Assembly (NCBI RefSeq): GCF_037975445.1
Contig: NZ_CP150254.1
Location: 318,001 to 382,000, forward strand
DNA length: 64,000 bases
Source of the DNA: Peribacillus sp. FSL P2-0133
GTDB lineage: Bacteria > Bacillota > Bacilli > Bacillales > DSM-1321
Reading direction: 5' to 3'
Part shown: positions 43,301 to 51,910 of the stretch, piece by piece
Layout: the number at the start of each line of letters is the position of its first letter
Numbering within the stretch: position 1 is the stretch's first letter
Notes under the pieces: model-generated
Databases searched by the model: none
Told to the model about the DNA's origin: nothing
The model's input: only the letters and a program-made list of their open reading frames with translations
Program-made: the position numbers and the translations under genes

Positions 43301-43495
43301 CCGGAAGCTAGTACCAACCAGCTTGATATTAAGCAGGCACAGAGGAAAAAACTTAGAATTGAGCATGTAGATGATTCAGCTTTTGTTTATATTCGAACCA
43401 TAAGCCCGACTGTTATTGAATATGTTGTTGCAGACGAAGGCACGATTATAAATGGGGTTTATTTATCTGAAATTACTAAAGTGGAATTAAACTAA
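40310..43495 (+). CDS. Hsp70-like ATPase with N-terminal lipoyl-like domain (1061 aa)
   Basis: This very large protein begins with a biotinyl/lipoyl-like domain (residues 1-80: IIPEIEEGIEKI, MQWYKQPGDYITVGESLAKF). The position of the modified Lys reads CEGIEF, so no attachment Lys is present. Residues about 80-435 form an unrecognised region. From about 443 comes an Hsp70/actin-type ATPase: phosphate-1 GIDFGTKSTVVVHQE, phosphate-2 GVFDFGGGTTDFDFG (about 671), AAGGDRYLGGENMLELL, and the adenosine motif ILLAGNSSKSPVV (about 852). A C-terminal beta-rich stretch may be a substrate or partner domain. The ATG follows AAAGGAGAA, 38 bases after the GrpE-like gene. No J-domain gene is adjacent. Function unknown; stress or defence chaperone is a guess. 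Confidence 0.75.
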   Translation: MTSIIIPEIEEGIEKILLMQWYKQPGDYITVGESLAKFSCEGIEFDLFSEKEGTLKELNVAEDTIVKIGDLICYLDSGEALSEELLIEVEKQEMIEDKEPLENVTSLAEKNNIDSSIYLMNKNEEQVQLSPDSQTVPVSTISMTYKEVRSLISHLYQSAEETFFKDEASFFQDIKKMLRSRWVYMNNGNVIYDHNIAALFPYRKYYELMDEDFDYKEHLDVSGFKGDAMTREEAAKSFNTTDHPIYKKIIALDDYSTSKNPSISRIFANQTANSSKSIAFKFNGYDIQSFDVVNQKNNLLGKGFFVPVFRLNGENAFGINDQMALHLWLENRLVPSGLSAERQKEYDYLLALYQLKGLDHESFLKELPSIAIDSKTFYEKLLNSEKVRADIDTYDEKMLTDPNRGHWDLWPVLSDEKPLTIKLNEEIMARNPKMDIREDGIVGIDFGTKSTVVVHQEKSDFTLPMRIGVGYLNTEVQDWHYENPTVIEFIDLEHFLELYQEKEGRPDTRWQDVTVSHNALNNLMNGKSDHYYSILNNLKQWAGEKKNELRLKDKRGYAVVLRSFLDLTDQDINPIELYAYYLGLYINNQNNGIYLDYTLSFPVTYEKEVREKILKCFERGLKKTLPMPIQQDEELMKKFRVTAGASEPAAYAVCALQEYGFEPEEDERTYYGVFDFGGGTTDFDFGIWREAGLKESRYDYVIEHFAAGGDRYLGGENMLELLAFQVFKNNQRTMRELNIPFTLPAECVKFPGSETLINESQESYLNTKQLVEKLRPLWERHERYEEQFGKGMIRADLFDKAGHAKLNVELLIDQDEMEQLIEERIEKGIKNFFESLRRAFARLEPSNIKKVNILLAGNSSKSPVVMNLFNKWIEREVQNTQNWGEVSDNLFEILPPLGTEGAYLKQQERNRVVNRDILTAPTGKTGVAFGLVQSRKGGSIKVIDRDMVNGESKFKYFLGIGRKGKLKTVIDQEEEYNKWHLFIDASEEDFEIYYTSLPEASTNQLDIKQAQRKKLRIEHVDDSAFVYIRTISPTVIEYVVADEGTIINGVYLSEITKVELN

Positions 43496-43877
43496 TTTTC
43501 CGATTGGAAAGGGATAATTCAGTTGTATGGGCATTTGTGGGTTTGATTGATTCAAATGAATATATCAAGAGCCGGTTTTGATAAATAAATTTAGGATATG
43601 AATAGATAAAGAAGTTATGTTTTAATTGAGTGGTATAAATGGAAGATGTCCCACTTGGTCCATCGGTTAAGGTTTTATGTAAGAAGGGCCATGAGTGGAA
43701 AATACCTCACTTTAAGAAGGCCTCCCACAATTTACTGTGGGAGGCTTTTTCATGCTCATCGTTATTTGTATTTCCATGGGCACCGTTTAATCGCTTCCCT
43801 GGTATTTTAAAATGTTAAAAAAAGTTTTCACTTTCAACATTTAATGCTAAAAGCTCTTATGTGTTTATCCTGAGGGT
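43496..43877. other. Intergenic region between Hsp70-like gene and gerC
   Basis: No gene is supported. The terminator at 43719-43750 lies here, and the rest is AT-rich. Confidence 0.5.
43719..43750 (+). terminator. Terminator between Hsp70-like gene and ger operon
   Basis: GCCTCCCACA pairs perfectly with TGTGGGAGGC around a 5-7 base loop, followed by TTTTT. It lies 220 bases after the ATPase stop and could also stop the converging ger transcript. Confidence 0.85.
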
Positions 43878-45092
43878 TCACTTCTTTAATCCTCCTGATG
43901 TTCCATAATCTTTAATCGTTAATTTAATATTGTAGTTGATCAGGGTTTCACTGAATGTTTGGTCCCAATCCTTTTTGACCTTCTGCCAAACTTTAGGTTT
44001 CTCAATTCTCAATCGATTTCCGAAGCCAGCAACGTCCACTTGGTATTCTTTTTGCATTTTTTCTACTACACTTCTCACTAAGCGTTCCACTTCTTTTTCA
44101 GAGGATTTTTCTGCTTTTTTTAGAAACTCATTTTTAAAAGTATTTCCCAGATCCACCCAAGTTTCAGATAGCCTTCCCTCTGATTCAATGTTTACATCAA
44201 AAGAGATGTTGTTTCCATTAACTCGAGGTATAATAGTGCTTTTCATGGACTCTATCTCATACACAATAAGCTGACCAGTTTCTTCATCAAAGCTTTTCAC
44301 TACACCGCCTTTTCCCTTACCTGTAATCCATGTTACGCCCTCCAGTTCTTCCTCATTCAAAGTACCAGTCATTTTGTGTGTCTTTCCATCGATCACGGCA
44401 GCTCCCGCAAATTTGACTTCCCCATTCACTGATAGTACATTTTGCAACAGAAAACTAGATTCTGATTTGATCTTACTTTCTATTTTAATAAGCGGCATAG
44501 GAGGCAAAATTCTCGCTGTTCGATAGGCATTTTCCACAATGCCAACCAGACGAAACGCTGGGATTTCGCCTGCTGTCTTTGTTTCCAGTGTGTTGCTTGC
44601 TCTTCCTTTACTGATGAGCACAAGACAGCTTGGTCTAAAATCATTATCACGAAGATTAAGATCAAGTAATTGTTCCAAACCATACGACTTTGAAAGCTCT
44701 TCACTGATAACAATCACTTTCATATGGTGAGCGGTTAAGGGCTGTTCACTTCTCAATGATAATTCACGAGTCATTTGAAGGACGGAATCCCCCGTTTGAG
44801 AAACATTAACATAAGCTTTTTTTTGTGGTCCGGCTTGTTTCGTTGTTGAACTTGCTACTTGTGGAGTGATAATTTGATAGGTTGAAGTTATCAGGTCTTT
44901 TCTCAAATATCCTTCTCCTTGTTCATTTAACTCTTTATCAATGAAGGTCTTCTTGCCTTTATCAAATGCCAAACCTATTCCTAAACTTTGCTCTTCAATT
45001 TCATGACTGCTCCAACATCCTGTAAGAAATAAGAGCAAAAGAAAGGAAAGGGAAACGAAGAGAGGCCGGATATTTTTATGTGTTTGCTTCAT
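43878..45092 (-). CDS. Ger(x)C-family germinant receptor lipoprotein (subunit C)
   Basis: This 404-residue exported lipoprotein has a signal peptide ending in LFLTGC (lipobox). The mature start SSHEIEEQSLGIGLAFDKG is the hallmark of GerAC/GerKC subunits. Domain text includes VIVISEELSKSYGLEQLLDL and the C-terminal region with the conserved WVDLGNTFKNEF and WDQTFSETLINYNI. It is the C subunit of a nutrient receptor in the spore inner membrane. The ATG at 45092 follows GGGGGGAAAAT and overlaps the B-subunit gene by 17 bases. The ligand is unknown. Confidence 0.93.
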   Translation of the reverse strand: MKQTHKNIRPLFVSLSFLLLLFLTGCWSSHEIEEQSLGIGLAFDKGKKTFIDKELNEQGEGYLRKDLITSTYQIITPQVASSTTKQAGPQKKAYVNVSQTGDSVLQMTRELSLRSEQPLTAHHMKVIVISEELSKSYGLEQLLDLNLRDNDFRPSCLVLISKGRASNTLETKTAGEIPAFRLVGIVENAYRTARILPPMPLIKIESKIKSESSFLLQNVLSVNGEVKFAGAAVIDGKTHKMTGTLNEEELEGVTWITGKGKGGVVKSFDEETGQLIVYEIESMKSTIIPRVNGNNISFDVNIESEGRLSETWVDLGNTFKNEFLKKAEKSSEKEVERLVRSVVEKMQKEYQVDVAGFGNRLRIEKPKVWQKVKKDWDQTFSETLINYNIKLTIKDYGTSGGLKK

Positions 45093-46179
45093 ATTTTCCC
45101 CCCTTTACTCTTGAGATAATAAGCAGGAGGAGCGGGAGTAAACCAAATAAGAACAGTGCGACATTGCCGAGGAAATCTCCAATTTTAAAGAGGTCATTGA
45201 TATTCTTCGGAACCATTGCAATGATGTAGAGAATTGGAAGCAACCCAAACATAAATGGGTGAATGCTCTTTTTTGAAAGTTGAGCCAGCCCTAAAGCAGC
45301 CGAATAAAATGTTATGGTGAATGTGGAAAAAATTTGCATGATCCAAACCACGAGCAAAAAAGATTCAAACCGTTCAAAGATCAAACCGGAGATTTCAAAA
45401 CTTCGAATAAGATCAAGTGTCGGCCATGTTCTCGTGACCACTCCATCAATAGATAATGCCCCGATAACCATTACGACCGTTATCACGTAAAAAATCAATG
45501 GAATGGAAACTCCAACAAGAACGGCTTTTACTGCTTTTTTTGGCTGATTCATAAACGGAAGAAGCAGTAACATGATTTCAGGCCCTGTAAAAGCGAGAGC
45601 CGTTGTTTTTACTCCTTTAAGTACAGGGATAACTCCTTCTCCTAATACCGGACGCAGATTATCGATCTCAAATATTTTAATACTCATAAAGGCAACCACC
45701 AAAAAAAGGATAACTGTCAAAGGTAAAATAATTTCAAAAAGACGGGCAATCGGGTTAATGCCGCCGATGATCAGATAGAGACCCACCCACATAAACATCA
45801 TAATAATTGCCCATGTAGGGGTACCTTCCAGAAGCAAATACTTTACAACCTCCGCCATTGAACGGAGCTGAAACCCGGAAGTCATAAGAAAATAACAGAT
45901 TATAACTAAACTGAGTAACCCACCCACCCATATTCCGACAATATCATTGATGTATTGATAAAAGGTTTTTTCGGGAAACTGTTGGCTTAATTTGACCATG
46001 ATCACCCCCGCGATTATGGCGATACCCCCGCCAAAAATAACGCTTATCCATACATCTGGTGTATGTACCTTCTCTGTAGATGATCTGGGTAGGGTGAGTA
46101 ATCCTGTGCCGAGTATGAAGTTGATGACGATGACAGCTGCTTGAGGAGTTGTAATTTTGTCTTTCGGACTGAGAATCAT
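45076..46179 (-). CDS. GerB-family germinant receptor permease (subunit B)
   Basis: This 367-residue protein has ten membrane helices and belongs to the spore germination APC-like permeases (GerAB/GerBB type). Family features are KITTPQAAVIVINFILGTGLLTLPR in the first helix pair and TFYQYINDIVG. The mid-protein FTGPEIMLLLLPFM segment and the C-terminal GDFLGNVALFLFGLLPLLLL region are also typical. The B subunit is thought to bind the amino-acid or sugar germinant. The ATG at 46179 follows AAAGGGTGG. It lies between subunits A and C in the normal order. Confidence 0.93.
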   Translation of the reverse strand: MILSPKDKITTPQAAVIVINFILGTGLLTLPRSSTEKVHTPDVWISVIFGGGIAIIAGVIMVKLSQQFPEKTFYQYINDIVGIWVGGLLSLVIICYFLMTSGFQLRSMAEVVKYLLLEGTPTWAIIMMFMWVGLYLIIGGINPIARLFEIILPLTVILFLVVAFMSIKIFEIDNLRPVLGEGVIPVLKGVKTTALAFTGPEIMLLLLPFMNQPKKAVKAVLVGVSIPLIFYVITVVMVIGALSIDGVVTRTWPTLDLIRSFEISGLIFERFESFLLVVWIMQIFSTFTITFYSAALGLAQLSKKSIHPFMFGLLPILYIIAMVPKNINDLFKIGDFLGNVALFLFGLLPLLLLIISRVKGGKYEANT

Positions 46180-46205
46180 TCTTTAACCACCCTTTCATCA
46201 ATAGG

Positions 46206-47774
46206 TTATCCTTTACGTATGGGGTTTTTGGTATGCATCATCTTTGGACGGCGTTTCATCATCATAAGTGGCATGCGAACAATCAAGTCTTTCCACTCAC
46301 TTAAGCGATAAGGAACGGCTGGACTCATATAAGGCACACCAAAGCTTTTTAATTTCACTAAATGGCTGGTCATGAAAAGAAAAAAGAGAATGACCCCGTA
46401 TAATCCAAATGTGGCAGCACAAATCATAGCTGGAAAACGCAGAATCCGTAATGTAATCCCAATACTATAGTGCGGAATAGAAAATGATGAAATAGCGGTT
46501 AACGCTACTACAATGACCAAAACAGGGCTAACAATCCCTGCCTGTACAGCAGCTTCCCCAATGATTAGACCGCCGACAATTCCCATTGCGGGACCGATTG
46601 GCTTAGGCAATCGCAGTCCTGCTTCCCTCAATATTTCGATGGATATTTCCATAAATAATGCTTCGATAAGTGCCGGAAACGGAACCCCAGACCTGGTTCC
46701 TATAATGGAGATGGCCAGTTTGGTCGGAATCAACCCTGAATGAAATGAGATGAAAGCTATATATAAAGACGGTGTAAAAAGAGCTAGAAGAACTGTGAGA
46801 TAACGAAGCATACGGATGAATGTGCCAGGGATCCATCTTTCATAATAATCTTCTGGTGATTGCAACATCATGCTTAAGGTAACCGGAACGATCAAAGCGA
46901 ATGGCGTCCCATCTAATAAGATGGCCACTCGCCCTTCCATCAAAGCTGCCATCACGCGATCGGGACGCTCTGTATTCTGTACCTGCGGAAAAGGGCTAAG
47001 GTAATTATCTTCGATAAGTTGCTCTACATAACCTGATTCCGGCACATTATCAATATCGATCTTCTTAATTCGGTTTTCTACCTCTTGAACTAATTCGGGA
47101 TCAACAATATCTTTTATGTAAGCGACCACCAAGTCTTTTTTTGAACGCTTTCCTACTTGGAATTTTACTAACGATAAATTCTCGATTTCACCACTACCCC
47201 TTAAAAAAGAGGTATTATCACTCAATGACTCAGTGAAACCGACCCGTGGACCCCTGACTAATGCCTCGGATACCGGCTCTTCGATCGTCCTTGTTTTAAG
47301 TTTTGTAGTTCCAAGGATCAGCGCATCCATTGATCCATCAATTAAAAGAGCGGTAGAACCTGTTAGTACTTTAGATGCTAACTCTTTAATGGAACGTACT
47401 GCTTCTACTTCACTAATAGATAATACTTCATTTTTTATGAATTCTTTTGAAATGCTTCCTTTGGTGTAAGGAAGCTCCTGTTTATATTCTGCTGAAAAAT
47501 CAACCATCAATGATGTCATAATATGTTTATCAATGAGATCTTTATCCGATAGTCCATCCGCAAAAATGATAACTGACCGTATACCGGTACGCCCTAGATT
47601 AAATTCCCGAAAATGCACATCCCAATTATGGCCAATTTCTTGCTTAACACATTCAAGATTGGAATTAAAATTATCTGTTAACTGACACGTTGCATCTTGG
47701 GAGGTAGTTGCTTCTTGTTTGTCTTTATCAGTACCTTTTCCTTTTTTACCAAACTTCCACTCTTTCATCATCAT
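46206..47774 (-). CDS. GerA-family germinant receptor (subunit A)
   Basis: This 522-residue subunit has an N-terminal cytosolic half (1-290), including [19 protein letters not shown] and [16 protein letters not shown], the conserved GerAA segments. The membrane half contains [38 protein letters not shown] and [15 protein letters not shown]. GerA subunits form oligomeric channels that release cations early in germination. The start is one of four in-frame codons; ATG 47774, six bases after AAAGGA, is preferred. It overlaps the stop of the small upstream gene by one base (TGATG). Confidence 0.93.
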   Translation of the reverse strand: MMMKEWKFGKKGKGTDKDKQEATTSQDATCQLTDNFNSNLECVKQEIGHNWDVHFREFNLGRTGIRSVIIFADGLSDKDLIDKHIMTSLMVDFSAEYKQELPYTKGSISKEFIKNEVLSISEVEAVRSIKELASKVLTGSTALLIDGSMDALILGTTKLKTRTIEEPVSEALVRGPRVGFTESLSDNTSFLRGSGEIENLSLVKFQVGKRSKKDLVVAYIKDIVDPELVQEVENRIKKIDIDNVPESGYVEQLIEDNYLSPFPQVQNTERPDRVMAALMEGRVAILLDGTPFALIVPVTLSMMLQSPEDYYERWIPGTFIRMLRYLTVLLALFTPSLYIAFISFHSGLIPTKLAISIIGTRSGVPFPALIEALFMEISIEILREAGLRLPKPIGPAMGIVGGLIIGEAAVQAGIVSPVLVIVVALTAISSFSIPHYSIGITLRILRFPAMICAATFGLYGVILFFLFMTSHLVKLKSFGVPYMSPAVPYRLSEWKDLIVRMPLMMMKRRPKMMHTKNPIRKG

Positions 47775-47899
47775 CACTCATCCTTTGAGGTACGAAGCCA
47801 ATTAAACAATTTGCTGATTGAATACGGTATAAAAAACACAATAAAAGCTTGTATAAAAACCTGCCATTCTGGAAGGTAGGAAACAATCGTTTTCCACAT
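47774..47899 (-). CDS. Small membrane protein heading the ger operon (41 aa)
   Basis: A 41-residue protein encoded just upstream of the A subunit, with GGGGG six bases before the ATG and a stop that overlaps the next start (TGATG). It has one hydrophobic helix ([20 protein letters not shown]) flanked by charged ends. Small single-helix D-type subunits accompany some Bacillus germinant receptors, and this one fits that role. It is shorter than the reported D subunits, so the assignment rests on position and architecture. Confidence 0.7.
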   Translation of the reverse strand: MWKTIVSYLPEWQVFIQAFIVFFIPYSISKLFNWLRTSKDE

Positions 47900-47964
47900 T
47901 TTCATCCCCCTATACTTGTCTCAGATAGCAGCTAAAAATCTGTGAAATTCCTTTATTTCTCAAA

Positions 47965-47995
47965 TAGTATTAATATTTTCTGTGTTTCTTATGCA
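47965..47995 (-). promoter_or_regulatory. SigG-type promoter for ger operon
   Basis: On the leftward strand TGCATA, 18 bases, then AATACTA matches the forespore SigG consensus (TGAATA-N17/18-CATACTA) closely. It lies about 65 bases before the small ger gene. Germinant receptor operons are known SigG targets. Confidence 0.65.
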
Positions 47996-48600
47996 ATGAA
48001 GTTAAAATCCATTACCCGTTTTACATCACCTTATACTTAGTATTAGCTATGTAGAAAAAGTGATTTTGAACATAGTGGAGGAGAGAAGGAGGAGAAATCG
48101 ATTCTGGTACTTATCCGAATGATCATGGTGAGATTTAATGAACATGAATCGTGAACAATTTATTGGAATGTATTAGTGAAGTTTTTAGAAAGTAAAAAAG
48201 AGGGTGTTTTTTTATCAGTGCTTTTACTGGGCATTTTAATTAATGATTTTAATAATCGGATTTTCCTCGTTGAAATTGAGAAGATTTATGCTCAAGATTT
48301 GAAATGTAATTTTAAAAATATAAATATCAAATTGAAATGATGTTCAAAATCATATATACTGAAAATTGAGAATTATTGGTAAATGTTAGCTAACTTTGGG
48401 AAATATCCGCATTTATCAACTTAAGAATAAGATACCCAATCGCTACCCGGAACGGAAAAGGATACACGATGATCGCTTTATAGGATTGTGATGCCTGGTT
48501 AAAAAATAGAACGGAATGAATGAGAAGATTATCTTTCGATATGGGTCAAAAGGCAAATTTGTTCCTTAGTTACTAAAGTGCGATTTTAAAGGGGTGGAAA
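47996..48600. other. Gap without a supported gene
   Basis: AT-rich, with short scraps only. The hydrolase promoter must be in the right part. I see no clear operator or structured RNA. Confidence 0.35.
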
Positions 48601-49977
48601 ATGATGAATATATGGACAAGCTGCACACTTAGTTCAATTCTGGCTCTTTCCTTACTAGCACCATCCGTGTCTTTCGCTAATGAAAATCCAAATCTTGAAG
48701 CCGCTTTTAGTAAGGAAACTGCCAGCCAGTATCCCATGTTAAAGAAAGCAAAAAAACCTGAAGAAGCGGGCTTTTCGTCTGAAAAGCTGGAAAAGGTGGA
48801 TCAGCTTATTGAAATGGAGGTGGCTGCCGGTTTCCCTGGTGCTGCCCTGATTGTCATAAAGGACGGAAAAATCGTTAAAAATGAAAGCTACGGGTACAAA
48901 CAGAAATATAATGAACATACACCTCTTAAGAAGTTTCGGAAAATGGAAAATGAAACGTTATTTGACCTTGCTTCAAACACGAAGATGTATGCAACCAATT
49001 TTGCCATTCAGAAATTGGTCAGCGAAGGCAAGTTAAATATCCAGGCAAGAGTCCAGCAATACATTCCTGAATTCAAAGACACAAAGGAGGATGTGATCAA
49101 AGGAAAGGATAATCTGAGGATTATTGATGTTCTCCATCATACAGCAGGGTTTAGACCTGATCCGCAATATCATAATCCAAAGGTTTCGAAAGAACTCTAC
49201 TCTCAGGAACGGGATAAAACCATCGAGTTCATTTCCAAAACACCGCTCACATATGTACCCGGAACACAGAATGTATACAGTGATGTCGATTATATGCTGC
49301 TTGGCGCCATTGTTGAAGAAATAACGGGTAAGCGGCTTGACACCTATGTTGAAAATGAATTGTACAAGCCGCTTGGTTTGAAAAATACAAAGTTCAATCC
49401 TCTTCAAAAGGGCTTTAAGCCAATGGATTTTGCTGCAACTGAATTGCTTGGTAACACCCGGGACGGCGTGATAGATTTCCCTAACATTCGCACATACACA
49501 CTTCAAGGGGAAGTACATGATGAAAAAGCCTTTTATTCGATGGGGGGCGTTTCAGGGCATGCAGGTCTTTTCTCGAATACGGAAGATATGGCCGTCCTCC
49601 TGCAGGTGATGCTGAATGGCGGGGGATACGGTAAACATATGTTGTTTAATCAAGAAACCATCGATGAATTCGTCGCACCTTCCGCGATGAATCCGACATA
49701 TGGACTTGGGTGGAGACGAAATGGCGATGCTAGCATGGAGTGGATGTTCAGCCCTTATGCGAGCGACAGTGCCTACGGTCATACTGGATGGACTGGGACG
49801 GTAACGATCATTGATCCGGAGATGGATTTAGGAATTGTTTTACTTACTAATAAAAAGCACTCTCCGCTCGTTAACCCTGTAGCCAATTCCAATCAGTTTT
49901 TTGGCGACCTCTTCAAAACAGGAAGCTATGGAAGTGTTGTGACTGCGATTTATGAAGCATTGGAAACGAATGAATGA
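48601..49977 (+). CDS. Secreted serine beta-lactamase-like hydrolase (YbbE type)
   Basis: This 458-residue protein has a signal peptide (SILALSLLAPSVSFA) and a serine beta-lactamase/class C PBP domain. The SxxK motif is SNTK (in FDLASNTKMYATN), the Tyr motif YSDVDYMLLG, and the KTG-like motif HTGWTG. GVSGHAGLFSNTEDMAVL is typical of the family. It resembles B. subtilis YbbE, linked to peptidoglycan recycling. It lacks PBP dimer or wall domains. The ATG follows AAAGGGGTGG. It is a single gene with a terminator. Substrate unknown; a peptidoglycan-type esterase or peptidase is likely. Confidence 0.88.
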   Translation: MMNIWTSCTLSSILALSLLAPSVSFANENPNLEAAFSKETASQYPMLKKAKKPEEAGFSSEKLEKVDQLIEMEVAAGFPGAALIVIKDGKIVKNESYGYKQKYNEHTPLKKFRKMENETLFDLASNTKMYATNFAIQKLVSEGKLNIQARVQQYIPEFKDTKEDVIKGKDNLRIIDVLHHTAGFRPDPQYHNPKVSKELYSQERDKTIEFISKTPLTYVPGTQNVYSDVDYMLLGAIVEEITGKRLDTYVENELYKPLGLKNTKFNPLQKGFKPMDFAATELLGNTRDGVIDFPNIRTYTLQGEVHDEKAFYSMGGVSGHAGLFSNTEDMAVLLQVMLNGGGYGKHMLFNQETIDEFVAPSAMNPTYGLGWRRNGDASMEWMFSPYASDSAYGHTGWTGTVTIIDPEMDLGIVLLTNKKHSPLVNPVANSNQFFGDLFKTGSYGSVVTAIYEALETNE

Positions 49978-49995
49978 ATATCACCAAAAAGTTGA

Positions 49996-50031
49996 AGACC
50001 TCCCATTAGTTCATGTTGGGAGGTCTTTTTT
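49996..50031 (+). terminator. Terminator after hydrolase gene
   Basis: AAGACCTCCCA pairs with TTGGGAGGTCTT around a 9-base loop, followed by T residues. Confidence 0.9.
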
Positions 50032-50084
50032 CTTGTAATCGATTATGGCAGAATGTCTGACCGCTGTTGGTTTCCGAGCTGAAA

Positions 50085-51806
50085 TTATACAGTTTGGGCA
50101 AGAATCAGATTTTTATATGCTCCGTCTTGATGGAGCAAGTTATCATGGGCACCTTGTTCGATGATTTCCCCATTTTGTACAACGATGATGCGATCGGCAT
50201 GTTTAATTGTCGCTAATCTATGTGCAATGACAAGTGTAGTCCGATTTATCGAGAGTCGTTCCAATGCTTTCTGAACTGCTTTTTCGGTCTCGGTGTCTAG
50301 TGCGGAAGTGGCTTCATCGAGTATTAATATCGGTGGATTCTTTAGGAATATACGGGCAATCGAGACACGCTGCTTTTGCCCACCTGATAATTTCACTCCA
50401 CGTTCTCCAATCAACGTATCCAAGCCTTCGGGCAATTGTTCGATCAAGTCATTTAATTGAGCATCTTCGATGGCTTGGGTCAATTGGGCTTCGGTTGCCT
50501 CGGTATTGCCGTACATGATGTTATCCCGAATCGTTCCATCAAATAAAAAGACATCTTGTTGTACGATGCCGATATGTTTTCTTAATGAAGTCAATTTGTA
50601 TTCCCTGATATCGATGCCATCAATTTGAATACTTCCTGACTGGATATCGTAGAAGCGGGGCAGCAAACTGCATAATGTTGTTTTACCGCCGCCTGAAGCA
50701 CCTACCAATGCAATCGTGTTACCTGCCGTTACGGAAAATGAGATATCCTTCAGTATCGTTCTGTCCGCTTCATAGCCAAAAGAAACATTTTCAAAAACTA
50801 CATTACCTTTTACATGATCAACTTCGATCGCATCCTTGACATCATGAATATCTGGAAACATATCAACCAATTCCAGGTATCTTTTGAACCCTGCATAACC
50901 CTTTGGCAAGGTTTCCAAAATCGAGCTGATTTGTTTGATTGGTGCTATGAAGATATTGGATAGCATGATGAATGCCACGAATTCCCCATAAGTCATTTTT
51001 CCATGGATGACATACCATGCTCCGCAGCCTAACACGGTTAAGGCGACTAATTTCATAAGTATGAAGTTCATGGATGTACTCCACGCCATAATTTTATAAG
51101 CAAGTAGCTTTGTTAGGCGAAATTCTGAGTTGCTGCGATTGAATAACTGAATTTCATGAGCTTCTTTAGTGAAGGATTGGACAACGCGGATGCCACTAAT
51201 ATTATTTTCGATACGGGCATTATAATTCGCGATATCACCAAACATCATTTTGAAAGCCCTTGTCATTTTACGGCTGAAATAAACGGATAAGATTATTAAA
51301 AAAGGAACGACGGTAAATACGATAATGGCTAATTGCCAATTAATTTGAAACATGACAAAGAAGGCGCCAAAAATGGTCATGAACGCTATAAATAAATCCT
51401 CTGGACCATGGTGTGCGATTTCCCCGATATCCATTAAATCATTCGTCATCCTGGATACTAAATGTCCTGTTTTATTATTATCAAAAAATTTAAAGGATTG
51501 CTTTTGAAGCTTGGAGAATAGATTTTCCCTAAGATCCGTTTCGATATTTATACCAAGTTTATGTCCGTAGTAAGAAACGATGAAGTTTAATAGAGTACTT
51601 AATAAGTAGATGGAAAGAAGCACTATGCAAGCAATAATTATGTATTTCCAATTGTTAGATGGTAATAAGTCATCTATTATTCGGTTTACTGCCAGAGGGA
51701 AGACCAATTCTAAAACGGCAATTAAAACTGCACATGAAAAATCAATAATGAATAGCCTTTTATAAGGTTTATAATAATTTAAGAAACGCTTGATAACAGT
51801 CAACAT
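50085..51806 (-). CDS. ABC exporter, fused permease and ATPase
   Basis: This 573-residue half-transporter has six membrane helices (residues 1-320). The nucleotide-binding domain (335-570) has Walker A GASGGGKTT, Q-loop VQQDVF, signature LSGGQKQRVSIAR, Walker B ILILDEATSALD and switch His IAHRLATI. It is similar to YknU/YfiB-type and MsbA-like exporters and works as a homodimer or with another half. The ATG at 51806 has only a weak ribosome binding site (AGGTTAT). It points the same way as the siderophore-binding gene but is separated from it by a terminator. The substrate is unknown. Confidence 0.88.
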   Translation of the reverse strand: MLTVIKRFLNYYKPYKRLFIIDFSCAVLIAVLELVFPLAVNRIIDDLLPSNNWKYIIIACIVLLSIYLLSTLLNFIVSYYGHKLGINIETDLRENLFSKLQKQSFKFFDNNKTGHLVSRMTNDLMDIGEIAHHGPEDLFIAFMTIFGAFFVMFQINWQLAIIVFTVVPFLIILSVYFSRKMTRAFKMMFGDIANYNARIENNISGIRVVQSFTKEAHEIQLFNRSNSEFRLTKLLAYKIMAWSTSMNFILMKLVALTVLGCGAWYVIHGKMTYGEFVAFIMLSNIFIAPIKQISSILETLPKGYAGFKRYLELVDMFPDIHDVKDAIEVDHVKGNVVFENVSFGYEADRTILKDISFSVTAGNTIALVGASGGGKTTLCSLLPRFYDIQSGSIQIDGIDIREYKLTSLRKHIGIVQQDVFLFDGTIRDNIMYGNTEATEAQLTQAIEDAQLNDLIEQLPEGLDTLIGERGVKLSGGQKQRVSIARIFLKNPPILILDEATSALDTETEKAVQKALERLSINRTTLVIAHRLATIKHADRIIVVQNGEIIEQGAHDNLLHQDGAYKNLILAQTV

Positions 51807-51878
51807 GATATAACCTCATTTTTCCTTGATTTCATTATACATGAATCGAAATAGGTCCCCTTATGGGGGAAACAGGCA

Positions 51879-51905
51879 GAGGCCATCACTGTCTGTGATG
51901 GCCTC
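51879..51905 (-). terminator. Terminator after siderophore-binding gene
   Basis: GAGGCCATCAC pairs perfectly with GTGATGGCCTC, just after the stop of the leftward gene. Confidence 0.8.
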
Positions 51906-51910
51906 GTTTA

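Noticed and set aside
39579..43495. Housekeeping grpE-dnaK
   Set aside because: Sizes, domain content and lack of hrcA/dnaJ differ from the heat-shock operon, so these are not the canonical genes.
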